7,109 nt of DNA from Desulfobacterales bacterium. Its GTDB lineage: Bacteria; Desulfobacterota; DSM-4660; Desulfatiglandales; Desulfatiglandaceae. Position numbers and translations under genes: made by a program. Within the stretch, counting starts at the first letter, position 1; each line of letters opens with the position of its first letter. Under the pieces are notes generated by a model that was not told where the DNA came from, ran no database searches, and worked only from the letters and a program-made list of their open reading frames with translations. Location of the stretch: the NCBI GenBank assembly GCA_022013615.1, contig JAKLQB010000077.1, forward strand, positions 1 through 7,109, written 5' to 3'. Positions 1 through 6,782 of this stretch are shown piece by piece.

Positions 1-43
1 ACTTTCCCATTTACAGTGCCTGGAAGTATGGGTTCAGTGGATC
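1..43 (-). other. Window-edge segment downstream of alr; possible start of a further minus-strand gene
   Basis: This is the short stretch after the alr stop codon on the minus strand. An ATG lies at positions 10-8 (reading Met-Gly-Lys before the edge), immediately preceded by an in-frame TAA, with a weak AGG about 8 nt upstream. It could be the next gene of the aminotransferase-alr transcript, but three codons cannot identify anything. No terminator hairpin is visible after alr within these bases. Confidence 0.2.
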
Positions 44-1144
44 TCAAGTATAAATGCGTTTGACCCGTTTTGATACGCCACACGTCAACTCGTAGGGGAT
101 CGTGCCTATTTTATTAGCTATCTCAATGAGCTGAAGGCTACCTTGAGAGGCTTCACCCCAAACTATGACCTCATCCCCCGGTTTTACTGGATCATCTCCC
201 ACATGGATCATGATGTGATCCATGGTGACAGTGCCGACCATCGGGTAACGTTTCCCTTGAATCAGCACCTCCCCCGTATTTGTGAAATCACGTCTGATGC
301 CATCCGCATAGCCTAACGGAAGCACCGCAATTGTCGTTGGTTTTTTGGTTATCCATCGTCGGCCGTAACTTATAGGATACCCCTCCGGTATTTTCCTTAT
401 GTGCGCGACAAACGTCTTCAAGGTCATCACCTGCTTGAGGGTTATCGAACAGGAAGTTTCTGATGATGGATAATGACCGTACAAAATAATTCCGGGCCGA
501 ACGGCGTCAAAATAACTTCCCGGCAAATCCAGGATGGCGCCACTGTTGGCCATATGTATGATAGAGGGCCTTTTGTCTTTTTCTCTGATGCGGGACAGGA
601 TATTTTCAAACCTGGACAGTTGAAGATTTGCGTAGGTTTTATCCTTTTCATCTGATGTTGAAAAATGGGTATACAGCCCTTCCCAAATGCAATGTTTCGA
701 CTGTATGAGGGCATTAAGAAAATCAGGTTCCTGATCCGGAAGAACTCCCATCCTTCCCATACCTGTATCTATATTAACATGAACATTCGCCAATTTCCCT
801 TGTCCAGCGTTTTCAATCCAGCGAATATCCTCCTCCCCAAACAAGGTAATTCTGAAACCCGCCTTTATGGCAACCGGAATTTCTTCTGGAAACAATCTCC
901 CAAAAATCAGAATGGCTTGCGTGATCCCGCTTTCCCGCAATTCCATCGCTTCCTGAAACTGTGCCACAGCAAAAAACTTGAAACCCTCTTTCACAAGATG
1001 TTTTGTAACGGGAACAGCGCCGTGTCCATAAGCGTCTGCTTTTACAACGGGGATTACCATTGAAGGTGAAACTCTTTGTTGAACGGCAAGGATATTGTGC
1101 GAAAGATTGCTCAGGTTGATTTCCGCAAGGGTTTCGTGGTTCAT
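44..1144 (-). CDS. alr: Alanine racemase (PLP-dependent, fold type III)
   Basis: Interconverts L- and D-alanine in the cytoplasm, supplying D-alanine for peptidoglycan and also able to open D-alanine to catabolism. At 366 aa it has normal family length and appears complete. The N-terminal TIM barrel carries the PLP-lysine motif VVKADAYGHG with Lys35 as the Schiff-base lysine. GMGRMG near residues 128-133 supplies the conserved Arg131. RPGIILYG at 217-224 holds the phosphate/pyridine-contacting Arg217. In the C-terminal beta domain, ISYGRRW places the second catalytic base at Tyr260, and VTMDH has the conserved Met-Asp at 308-310. The ATG at 1144 is preceded by GAGGG (1157-1153) with an 8-nt gap, supporting this start. 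It lies 37 bp after the class IV aminotransferase on the same strand with no hairpin between them, so the two are probably cotranscribed. All key residues are present. Identity as Alr rather than another fold-III racemase (for example serine racemase VanT-like) is favoured by length and the absence of a membrane domain. Confidence 0.96.
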   Translation of the reverse strand: MNHETLAEINLSNLSHNILAVQQRVSPSMVIPVVKADAYGHGAVPVTKHLVKEGFKFFAVAQFQEAMELRESGITQAILIFGRLFPEEIPVAIKAGFRITLFGEEDIRWIENAGQGKLANVHVNIDTGMGRMGVLPDQEPDFLNALIQSKHCIWEGLYTHFSTSDEKDKTYANLQLSRFENILSRIREKDKRPSIIHMANSGAILDLPGSYFDAVRPGIILYGHYPSSETSCSITLKQVMTLKTFVAHIRKIPEGYPISYGRRWITKKPTTIAVLPLGYADGIRRDFTNTGEVLIQGKRYPMVGTVTMDHIMIHVGDDPVKPGDEVIVWGEASQGSLQLIEIANKIGTIPYELTCGVSKRVKRIYT

Positions 1145-1181
1145 CTAATTCGCCCTCAGTATTTCAAAACGCACAAAAAAT

Positions 1182-2087
1182 TCAAGTGAGCGCATGGAAC
1201 CAGTCATTGAACCGATCGTCTGACATGTTGAGGATGTTATTCATCAGTTCCATAACCTGTTTGGTTATGGGCCCAGGCACCTGAAGGTTTCGATCCTCAA
1301 ATCGGGCAACTGGCGAAACTTTAACGCCCGAATGGGAGGTGAAGATTTCATCAGCCGCGAAAAGCTCCCCCGGTAAAATCGAATCCTCCGAAGTGGGGAT
1401 CCCAATTGTCGGCACTGCCTGGAGAATAGATTTACGCGTAATACTTGAAAGGACCCTGCCCAGGGGCGGTGTCTTGAGAACGCCGTCTTTAACCAGGAAG
1501 ACCGACTCGATCGAACCCTCGGCCAAAAAACCGTCTGTTCCCACCATAAGACCAACGTCAAAACCACGGCTGTTTGCATCCTTGCGTGCCAGGTACCCGT
1601 TTAAGTAGTTGGAGCAGGATTTGGCTGCAACCGGAACCGTTTCGGGATGGATTTTACGCCATTTGGAAAGACAGGCCGATATGGGATTGGTATTGTCCAT
1701 GCCCAGTTCTTCACTGTCTGGCACGGCAAATATGGCCACGTCCAGTTTGGATTCCAGCACCAGTTTGATGATCGCTTCTTCGCCCCAGTAAGCCAGGATT
1801 TTTACCAGGCCGCGGCCAATCGCATTGGCTCTGACCGTCTCAGTTACAGCATCAATAATTTCTTCAGTGGAATAGGCTATCTCCATTCCCAAAAGTTCGG
1901 CACTTCTCATCAGCCGTTTAAGGTGCTCGTCCATACGAAAGGCAAAAAGACCGTCAGGGCCTTCGTGAATGCCGAAGACGTCGAAAATGGCCGAACCACG
2001 GGAAAAACCGTGGGACAACAAGGGCACTGTGGCATTTTCCCATGAGACAAACTTCCCGTTAAGCCAGACTTTTCTTTCACTGTTCAT
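1182..2087 (-). CDS. Class IV aminotransferase (BCAT/D-alanine transaminase superfamily), substrate unassigned
   Basis: A 301-aa cytoplasmic PLP aminotransferase of fold type IV, the family of branched-chain aminotransferase (IlvE), D-alanine transaminase and aminodeoxychorismate lyase. Visible motifs: N-terminal WLNGKFV; EHLKRL with the phosphate-contact Arg58; the PLP lysine Lys156 followed by SCSNYLNGYLA with Tyr161 at the usual +5; Glu190 in LAEGSIESVF, 34 residues after the lysine as in IlvE; TPPLG near 206-210; and SSITR with the phosphate-binding Ile-Thr at 216-217. Departures: the usual Asn of the EN(L/I)F motif is Ser195, the Gly of GITR is Ser, and the substrate-pocket segment reads HGFSRGSAIFDVFG rather than the BCAT-type YG..FEG.R. 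These make IlvE a poor name, and the Arg/His pair expected of D-alanine transaminase is not obvious either. The ATG is preceded by GAGGAGGT with a 5-nt gap, a strong ribosome-binding site that fixes the start. It lies upstream of alr and downstream of the aap operon, consistent with a role in amino-acid turnover. Confidence 0.88.
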   Translation of the reverse strand: MNSERKVWLNGKFVSWENATVPLLSHGFSRGSAIFDVFGIHEGPDGLFAFRMDEHLKRLMRSAELLGMEIAYSTEEIIDAVTETVRANAIGRGLVKILAYWGEEAIIKLVLESKLDVAIFAVPDSEELGMDNTNPISACLSKWRKIHPETVPVAAKSCSNYLNGYLARKDANSRGFDVGLMVGTDGFLAEGSIESVFLVKDGVLKTPPLGRVLSSITRKSILQAVPTIGIPTSEDSILPGELFAADEIFTSHSGVKVSPVARFEDRNLQVPGPITKQVMELMNNILNMSDDRFNDWFHALT

Positions 2088-2306
2088 AATTACCTCCTCA
2101 GCAGATTAAAAGATCTTTATTGTAAATATTCCTGATTTTTTATTCCATTGAAACTTTCCTCTTCCGGCTGTTTTTTCTTTTTCTGCCAACAATACCGCGG
2201 AAAGGGTTTGTGCCCCTGCCTGGCTACCACTATATTTTTTTATTATCAACAATTTTCTATTTGATTCGACCTGACTCGACAGGCTACATGAAGCAGCGGA
2301 AATGAA
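2088..2306. other. AT-rich intergenic gap between aapP and the aminotransferase gene
   Basis: No gene is supported in these 219 bases. The minus strand carries the GAGGAGGT ribosome-binding site of the aminotransferase (2099-2092). A 10-bp perfect palindrome, AAAGATCTTT, lies at 2109-2118. A weak promoter candidate for the aminotransferase reads TACAAT (2124-2119), with only a poor -35 (TGGAAT) 17 nt upstream. A purine-rich minus-strand tract spans about 2153-2185. A two-copy imperfect 10-bp tandem repeat lies at 2261-2280, just after aapP. Only a 4-bp CCTG/CAGG stem follows aapP and it has no T-run, so no convincing intrinsic terminator is seen. Read-through from aapP cannot be excluded. Confidence 0.5.
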
Positions 2307-3047
2307 TCATAAAATCTGGCTGAGGAACAACTGGGTACGGTCCCATCGCGGGTTATTGAAAAATTCGTTGGGCTCGTTTTCTTCGACAATCTCACCGCCA
2401 TCCATAAAGATAACTCGGTTGGCCACGGTTTTAGCAAAACCCATCTCGTGTGAGACGCAAATCATAGTAATACCTTCATTTGCCAATTCGATCATCACAT
2501 CCAGCACTTCTTTAATCATTTCCGGGTCAAGAGCCGAGGTCGGCTCATCAAAAAGCATTATTTTAGGATTCATACAAAGCGCACGGGCGATAGCAACTCG
2601 CTGCTGTTGCCCTCCGGAAAGCTGACCGGGAAATTTATCCGCCTGTTCCGGAATCCGCACACGTTCAAGGTGCTTCGTGGCTATTTTTTCGGCCTCTGCC
2701 CGCGGCATCCTGCGTGCCCAAATCGGAGCAAAAGTCAAATTCTGGAGTATGGTCAAGTGTGGAAACAGGTTGAAACTCTGAAAAACCATTCCAACTTCAC
2801 TCCGGATTTTTTCTATGTTTTTGAGGTTTTTGGTCAGCTCAATTCCATCAACAATAATCCGGCCTTCCTGATGCTCCTCCAGTCGGTTTATGCAACGTAT
2901 CAAAGTAGATTTGCCCGATCCGGAAGGCCCGCAGATGACGATACGCTCTCCTTTGTGGACGGTCAGGTTAATTTCTTTGAGCACATGAAAATTGCCGTAC
3001 CACTTATTTACGTCGATCATCTGGATCATGATATCTTGAGAAATCAT
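2307..3047 (-). CDS. aapP: General L-amino-acid ABC importer, ATP-binding subunit
   Basis: This 246-aa cytoplasmic ATPase powers the AapJQMP importer and belongs to the polar-amino-acid uptake (PAAT) group with GlnQ, HisP and AapP. All nucleotide-binding motifs are intact and in order: Walker [10 protein letters not shown] at 40-48, Q-loop Gln90 in [13 protein letters not shown] signature LSGGQ at 143-147, Walker B IMLFDE at 163-168, D-loop SALD at 171-174, and switch His200 in VSHEMGFA. The aromatic A-loop position is covered by KWYGNF near 15-20. Its ATG overlaps the stop of aapM by one base (TAATG), and an AGGAAGAGG Shine-Dalgarno lies just upstream, indicating translational coupling. An internal Met at residue 7 is a less well-supported start. 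Last gene of the aap operon. Naming as AapP rather than GlnQ rests on the neighbouring permeases. Confidence 0.95.
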   Translation of the reverse strand: MISQDIMIQMIDVNKWYGNFHVLKEINLTVHKGERIVICGPSGSGKSTLIRCINRLEEHQEGRIIVDGIELTKNLKNIEKIRSEVGMVFQSFNLFPHLTILQNLTFAPIWARRMPRAEAEKIATKHLERVRIPEQADKFPGQLSGGQQQRVAIARALCMNPKIMLFDEPTSALDPEMIKEVLDVMIELANEGITMICVSHEMGFAKTVANRVIFMDGGEIVEENEPNEFFNNPRWDRTQLFLSQIL

Positions 3048-4162
3048 TATTCCTCTTCCTTTTGACGTTCGAGCGAGCGACCGTAACGGCTCATGCTAAA
3101 GCAGATGATCCAAAAAACAAGAGCACAAAAAACATAGGCTTCGGTATCGTGCCCGAGCCACTCAGGATCCTGCGCGGACGCCTTCACCATACCCAAAAAA
3201 TCCAGCAAACCAACAATGATTACCAGCGATGTATCTTTGAACAAGGCTATGCAACGGCCAATAAGCGAGGGAATAACATGACGCAGGGCCTGGGGTAATA
3301 CAATCAAGGCCGTTGTTTTCCAATAATTAAGCCCAAGGGACTTTGCAGCATCATATTGTCCTAAAGATATTGCCTGGAGGCCTCCACGCACCACCTCAGC
3401 CATATAAGCCGCCGAGAAAAGGATAATTCCTATCTGAACACGCAAAAGGTTATTTATATTAAGACCGACTGGAAGGAAAAGAGGCATCATAACCGAGGCC
3501 ATGAACAGAATGGTAATCAGTGGCACACCGCGAACCGGTTCGATGATTCCCACGCATATAGACTTGACAATGGCAACATTAGACCGGCGTCCAAGCGCCA
3601 GCAGAATTCCTAATGGAAGTGAAATCAGAACACCGATAGTGGCCAGCCCCAAACTCAGCATAAGGCCTCCCCAGAGAGACTGGTCCACCGCTGTGAGGCC
3701 AAACCCTCCTGCGATCAGCCAGTAAACAGGAAGAGGCAACAAAAACCACAAAGAGATCAATTTTCCGGGATTCATTAACCGCAAGACAGTTACAGCGGCT
3801 AATGTCACAAATATTCCCCCAGCCAGCATCGGTCTCCAGAGAAGATCGCCGGGATATAGGCCCACCATAAGCACGCGGAACTTATTAAAGATAAAAACCC
3901 AGCACGCACCCTCATAGCCCGGGGGACAGGCATCTGAACCACCGGTCCAGACTGCATCAAATATAGCCCACGAAAGAAGCGGAGGCACTGTCTGCCACAA
4001 CAAACCGAGAGCAATTACGGTAAGAAGGGAATTGAACCAGCCGTTGAACAGATTAGTGCGTAACCACCCTATGATTCCGACAGTCTGCCGTGGAGCCGGC
4101 AGGGAAAGCCGCGGCTTAAAAACCAGCAAACTGGAGCCCGACCATGATGGAGGAGTATTCAT
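3047..4162 (-). CDS. aapM: General L-amino-acid ABC importer, permease subunit M
   Basis: A 371-aa inner-membrane permease that pairs with AapQ to form the translocation channel. It has the long AapM/BztC architecture: an N-terminal hydrophobic segment (about 42-65), then a periplasmic-type insert with Cys79 and Cys87, followed by the family-typical stretch [20 protein letters not shown] at 86-105 and LWRP at 108-111. More hydrophobic segments follow (about 113-129, 136-152, 163-190) before the BPD_transp_1 core. The EAA loop that contacts the ATPase starts at [10 protein letters not shown] (268-277) and ends in LPQA (289-292). A later KDTSLV segment (309-314) is typical of polar-amino-acid permeases. 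The ATG lies three bases after the aapQ stop (TAA, GGT, ATG), with TAAGG as a close ribosome-binding site. Its own stop overlaps the aapP start. No truncation or frameshift is seen. Confidence 0.94.
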   Translation of the reverse strand: MNTPPSWSGSSLLVFKPRLSLPAPRQTVGIIGWLRTNLFNGWFNSLLTVIALGLLWQTVPPLLSWAIFDAVWTGGSDACPPGYEGACWVFIFNKFRVLMVGLYPGDLLWRPMLAGGIFVTLAAVTVLRLMNPGKLISLWFLLPLPVYWLIAGGFGLTAVDQSLWGGLMLSLGLATIGVLISLPLGILLALGRRSNVAIVKSICVGIIEPVRGVPLITILFMASVMMPLFLPVGLNINNLLRVQIGIILFSAAYMAEVVRGGLQAISLGQYDAAKSLGLNYWKTTALIVLPQALRHVIPSLIGRCIALFKDTSLVIIVGLLDFLGMVKASAQDPEWLGHDTEAYVFCALVFWIICFSMSRYGRSLERQKEEE

Positions 4163-4165
4163 ACC

Positions 4166-5326
4166 TTAACGCTCTACTAATTGGGCTTTGGAATTTACCC
4201 AGTTCATTATTATGGAAATGACTAAGTTGATGGCCAAATAGACGGCCATCCATAATCCGATTATTTCGATTGCCTGGTCGTTCTGGCCTATGATAGTGCC
4301 ACCTACCGAAACCATATCAGGATAACCGATGGCAACCGCAAGGGAGCTGTTTTTAACCAGGCTGGTATAATCATTAGTGGTCGCAGGGATGATTACTCGA
4401 AAGGCCTGAGGGAGAACAATACGGCGCATAATTGTTCCTTTGCTGACCCCGAAAGACTTGGCTGCATCAAGCTGCCCCGCATCCACTGACTGTATGCCGC
4501 TGCGCACATTTTCTCCAATAAAAGCGGCTGTATATAGTACTAACCCAATCATCAATGCCGAGAATTCAGGGCGAAATACAATACCTCCCTGGAAGTTAAA
4601 TCCCTTAAAAACCGCAATCTCCCACGAAAGCGGACTGCCCATGGCAAAATATGTAATAACGGGCAGGCCTATGATTACTCCCGAACCAATCCAGCCTGAT
4701 GGAAGTACAATGCCTGCCCTGTCCCGGTAGATAACAGACCAGCGCGACACTATGTAGGCGATTATGATTCCAAGAACAAGGGCCAAAAGGACAAACCCGA
4801 AGCCATTCTGAAAGAGTGGTTTGGGTAAATACAGGCCGCGGTTGTTAATGAAACATCCGAAAAAAGGATTAAGACTTGAGCGCGGACCCGGAAGGCCTGC
4901 GAGTACTACGCCGTAAGTGAAGAACAGAATCAGGAGCAAAGGGATATTACGCAGGGTTTCAACATAAATTTCAGCAAGCTTTGCAACCAGCCAGTTACTT
5001 GAAACCCGTGCAACACCAATGAATATGCCGATAAATGTTGTTGCGATAATCCCTAAAAAAGCAACGTAAAGTGTATTAATGATACCGATGAAAAAGGCAT
5101 AGCCGTATGTGTCAGCAGGTGAGTAAGGAACCAACGTATTACTGATAGGAAACCCTGCCTCAACAGAAAAGAAACCAAATCCGGATGCAATGTTTCGAGC
5201 CTCCAGATTTGCCTGGGTATTGAGAAACAACAAATAACCGAGATATATAATTCCCGCTACGACCGCAAACTGCATAAAAAGGCCGACAAGCCGGCCGCCC
5301 TTTAGCATACGTAATGGAATATTCAT
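4166..5326 (-). CDS. aapQ: General L-amino-acid ABC importer, permease subunit Q
   Basis: A 386-aa inner-membrane permease, partner of AapM. The N-terminus has a transmembrane segment at about 13-35, then the family-typical RNIASGFGFF...AGFPIS and YSPADTYGYAF region (44-78). The first core segment follows with NTLYVAFLGI (84-93), VARVSSNWL (105-113) and ETLRNIPLLL (123-132). A long insert (about 150-250) characteristic of AapQ/BztB precedes the EAA loop, which begins GQLDAAKSFG (284-293) and ends LPQA (305-308). Then comes KNSSLAVAIGYPD (325-337). The start is uncertain. The ATG at 5326 is used here because the in-frame GTG at 5368 sits inside a strong hairpin and would add 14 unremarkable residues. 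Neither candidate has a recognisable Shine-Dalgarno sequence, unlike the other genes of the operon. Another in-frame ATG at codon 7 is possible. The TAA stop is 3 nt from the aapM start. Confidence 0.93.
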   Translation of the reverse strand: MNIPLRMLKGGRLVGLFMQFAVVAGIIYLGYLLFLNTQANLEARNIASGFGFFSVEAGFPISNTLVPYSPADTYGYAFFIGIINTLYVAFLGIIATTFIGIFIGVARVSSNWLVAKLAEIYVETLRNIPLLLILFFTYGVVLAGLPGPRSSLNPFFGCFINNRGLYLPKPLFQNGFGFVLLALVLGIIIAYIVSRWSVIYRDRAGIVLPSGWIGSGVIIGLPVITYFAMGSPLSWEIAVFKGFNFQGGIVFRPEFSALMIGLVLYTAAFIGENVRSGIQSVDAGQLDAAKSFGVSKGTIMRRIVLPQAFRVIIPATTNDYTSLVKNSSLAVAIGYPDMVSVGGTIIGQNDQAIEIIGLWMAVYLAINLVISIIMNWVNSKAQLVER

Positions 5327-5357
5327 AGAGCAACGCAATTTTACACTGGCAAAATAA

Positions 5358-5395
5358 ATCCCTGTCACGAAAATTAGTAATGCTGTGACAGGGAT
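5358..5395 (-). terminator. Stem-loop between aapJ and aapQ, likely attenuator or mRNA-stability hairpin
   Basis: A perfect 11-bp inverted repeat (arms 5358-5368 and 5385-5395, core CCCTGTCAC/GTGACAGGG) encloses a 16-nt loop. It starts about 15 bases after the aapJ stop on the minus strand. The transcript continues with TTATTTT after the stem, a broken rather than clean T-run, so it could terminate only partially. In ABC-importer operons a hairpin after the binding-protein gene is a known way to keep that protein in excess over the membrane subunits by early termination or by protecting the upstream mRNA from 3' decay. Applying this here is inference. Confidence 0.72.
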
Positions 5396-5409
5396 ACTGT
5401 ACTAATTAA

Positions 5410-6429
5410 TTATCTAATCGGTAGCGCGTAAAGAAGGCCGCCGTCTTTCCACTGTTTGTTCAGGCCCCGGGGAATATTCAATGTGGTTTCGGGACCGAAA
5501 TGACGATCATAAATTTCGCCGTAATTGCCCACAGTCTTTATGGCACGCACCAGCCAATCATTGTCAAGGTCTAGAAAACTGCCGGCATCGCCTGATGCTC
5601 CCAGTATACGCTGAACAACAGGATTCTTGGAATTCTCCTTCATGGACATTACGTTTGCGGAGGTAATGCCATTTTCCTCGGCTTCAATAAGGCCGATAAT
5701 CACCCAGGTAACAATGTCTTTCCATTGATTGTCGCCATGTCGGACCAGAGGCGCAAGAGGTTCTTTGGAAATGACTTCGGGAAGAATAATATGGCTACCC
5801 GGATCGGCTACAGTTGTCCGCAAAGAAGCGAGTTGACTTAGATCCGTGGTGAAGCAATCGCAGCGCCCTGTAACATAAGCGCCAAAAGCTTCTTTCTTGC
5901 CATCAAACACCACTGCCTCCATCTTAAGGTTGTTTGCCCGCGCATAATCAGCCAGATTCAACTCGGTGGTCGTTCCGGCAGTCACGCAAACTGTTGCGCC
6001 ATTTAATTGTTTGGCAGATGTTACACCAGATTTCTTGGGTACCATGAAGCCCTGGCCGTCGTAGAATACAATGGTAGTAAAATCCACACCCTGCTTGGCA
6101 TCACGTTTCATTGTCCAGGTGGTTGTACGGGATGTAAGATCCACCTGGCCGGAGGAAACAGCCACAACCTTTTGTTTGGAGGCAAGAGGGACAAATTTCA
6201 TCTTGTCACCATCACCCAGCACGGCAGCAGCAACCGCACGGGCTATGTCAACATCAAATCCCACCCAGCGGCCCGAAGAGTCAGGAATGGAAAAACCGGG
6301 AACCCCCTCGCTTATACCACAGGTCAAGAATCCCTTGGCCTTAACATCTTCAAGCGTACCTGCAATAGCCTGAGTTCCAATAAGGGCCAGTCCCAGGATC
6401 ATGATAATGATAATTCCTTTTAGTTTCAT
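5410..6429 (-). CDS. aapJ: General L-amino-acid ABC importer, periplasmic binding protein
   Basis: A 339-aa secreted binding protein (SBP_bac_3 family) that captures amino acids in the periplasm and delivers them to AapQM. Residues 1-23 form a classical signal peptide with a Lys-containing n-region, an isoleucine/leucine-rich core and a likely cleavage after AIA23. The mature start, GTLEDVKAKGFLTCG, is AapJ-like. The family signature GFDVDIARAVAAAV spans 57-70. Other AapJ/BztA landmarks are Arg101 in LTSRTTTW, YDGQGFMVPK (123-132), AGTTTELNLADY (151-162), GRCDCFTTD (188-196), and the C-terminal RGLNKQWKDGGLLYALP (321-337). Cys38, Cys148 and Cys190 sit in family-typical contexts. The frame stays open upstream to 6636, but the ATG at 6429 is chosen because a strong AGGAGGT site and the signal peptide both start there. 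First gene of the J-Q-M-P operon. The family typically has broad specificity for polar and other L-amino acids; the exact substrate is not readable from sequence. Confidence 0.95.
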   Translation of the reverse strand: MKLKGIIIIMILGLALIGTQAIAGTLEDVKAKGFLTCGISEGVPGFSIPDSSGRWVGFDVDIARAVAAAVLGDGDKMKFVPLASKQKVVAVSSGQVDLTSRTTTWTMKRDAKQGVDFTTIVFYDGQGFMVPKKSGVTSAKQLNGATVCVTAGTTTELNLADYARANNLKMEAVVFDGKKEAFGAYVTGRCDCFTTDLSQLASLRTTVADPGSHIILPEVISKEPLAPLVRHGDNQWKDIVTWVIIGLIEAEENGITSANVMSMKENSKNPVVQRILGASGDAGSFLDLDNDWLVRAIKTVGNYGEIYDRHFGPETTLNIPRGLNKQWKDGGLLYALPIR

Positions 6430-6435
6430 AATGTT

Positions 6436-6442
6436 ACCTCCT
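6436..6442 (-). promoter_or_regulatory. Strong Shine-Dalgarno that fixes the aapJ start
   Basis: The minus strand reads AGGAGGT, followed by a 6-nt gap to the ATG at 6429. It decides between this start and the open frame extending to 6636, and coincides with the start of a clean signal peptide. Confidence 0.88.
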
Positions 6443-6501
6443 TTTTTGTGGTTGGACAAAACAAATTTATTAAACGGATAGGTTATTTTAAGATTCCAGG
6501 T

Positions 6502-6517
6502 TTGTTGATACCAACAA
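6502..6517. promoter_or_regulatory. Perfect 6-bp dyad in the aapJ leader
   Basis: TTGTTG-ATAC-CAACAA is a perfect inverted repeat with a 4-nt centre. It lies between the candidate aapJ promoter and the ribosome-binding site, where it could be an operator or a small RNA hairpin. No regulator is encoded in the window, so its role is unassigned and chance occurrence in AT-rich DNA is possible. Confidence 0.35.
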
Positions 6518-6578
6518 TACACCATTAAAACAGGGCGTCTTCGAAGCCATGCTGAGAAAATATTATTGCGGTTGATAA

Positions 6579-6608
6579 TTTGTATTAAATTACCCTGTTG
6601 AATGTCAA
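6579..6608 (-). promoter_or_regulatory. Candidate sigma70 promoter for the aapJQMP operon
   Basis: On the minus strand there is a perfect -35 TTGACA (6608-6603), then an 18-nt spacer and TACAAA (6584-6579), a 4/6 match to the -10 consensus. It would give a leader of about 145 nt before aapJ. The -10 is weak and the spacer one base long, which fits a promoter needing an activator, but this is inference from sequence only. Confidence 0.45.
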
Positions 6609-6717
6609 GCTCGAAATGGACACAGTGTGAATTCATAGACTTTTATTTCACTGCTGGGGATTTTATTTTTTACAGGGCCATCAAGGTATAGACATTTTTT
6701 CAAGATCCTTTTTCCTA

Positions 6718-6746
6718 TTGACACAAAAGGCCATTTCTGCTATACT
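6718..6746 (+). promoter_or_regulatory. Strong sigma70 promoter for the right-edge exported-protein gene
   Basis: Perfect -35 TTGACA (6718-6723), ideal 17-nt spacer and -10 TATACT (6741-6746, 5/6). It is extended by TGC directly upstream of the -10 and preceded by T-rich sequence that could act as an UP element. The predicted transcript start near 6753 leaves a leader of about 30 nt. Confidence 0.82.
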
Positions 6747-6768
6747 TTTAGCTACTTAAACCCATGAA

Positions 6769-6773
6769 AGGAG
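6769..6773 (+). promoter_or_regulatory. Shine-Dalgarno of the right-edge gene
   Basis: AGGAG with a 9-nt gap to the ATG at 6783. It supports the start of a gene whose 3' end is outside the window. It is embedded in a tiny ATG-AAA-GGA-GAG-TAA reading frame at 6764-6778, probably by chance. Confidence 0.75.
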
Positions 6774-6782
6774 AGTAAAAAC

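Larger units (their letters stand above)
6430..6782. other. Divergent intergenic region between aapJ and the exported-protein gene
   Basis: This 353-bp gap contains, from left to right: the aapJ ribosome-binding site, a 16-bp dyad, a candidate minus-strand promoter for aapJ with a leader of roughly 145 nt, a short palindrome CACAGTGTG at 6621-6629, T-rich sequence at about 6660-6715, and a near-consensus plus-strand promoter and ribosome-binding site for the right-hand gene. An in-frame upstream extension of aapJ (to 6636) crosses it but has no ribosome-binding site and no family-like residues, so it is treated as non-coding. Confidence 0.65.

Noticed and set aside
665..1063. Plus-strand 132-codon frame antisense to alr
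   Set aside because: It lies wholly inside alr, whose catalytic residues are all intact, and its translation resembles no protein family I recognise.
1647..2045. Plus-strand 132-codon frame antisense to the aminotransferase
   Set aside because: A shadow of a well-supported gene, with no recognisable domain.
2153..2215. Possible terminator hairpin between aapP and the aminotransferase
   Set aside because: The best pairing (AAACTTTCC with GGAAAGGGTTT) needs a 2-nt bulge and a loop of about 40 nt, with no proper T-run downstream on the minus strand.
5327..5368. GTG start for aapQ adding 14 residues
   Set aside because: The GTG lies in the arm of the hairpin, has no Shine-Dalgarno, and the added residues carry no family feature. 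The ATG at 5326 also lacks a ribosome-binding site, so this is a preference only.
6007..6423. Plus-strand frames of 138 and 100 codons antisense to aapJ
   Set aside because: They overlap the conserved AapJ coding sequence entirely and show no motif or ribosome-binding context.
6534..6549. Possible sigma54 promoter on the minus strand (GG-N10-GC)
   Set aside because: GG and GC have the right spacing and TGGC is present, but the TT before GC is missing and a perfect TTGACA lies just upstream. Not strong enough to call.
6430..6636. In-frame 69-codon upstream extension of aapJ
   Set aside because: No ribosome-binding site at its start and no AapJ-like residues. It would place the signal peptide internally, and the ATG at 6429 has a strong AGGAGGT.
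6626..6636. CRP-like half site TGTGA in the divergent region
   Set aside because: No matching TCACA half at the required spacing.
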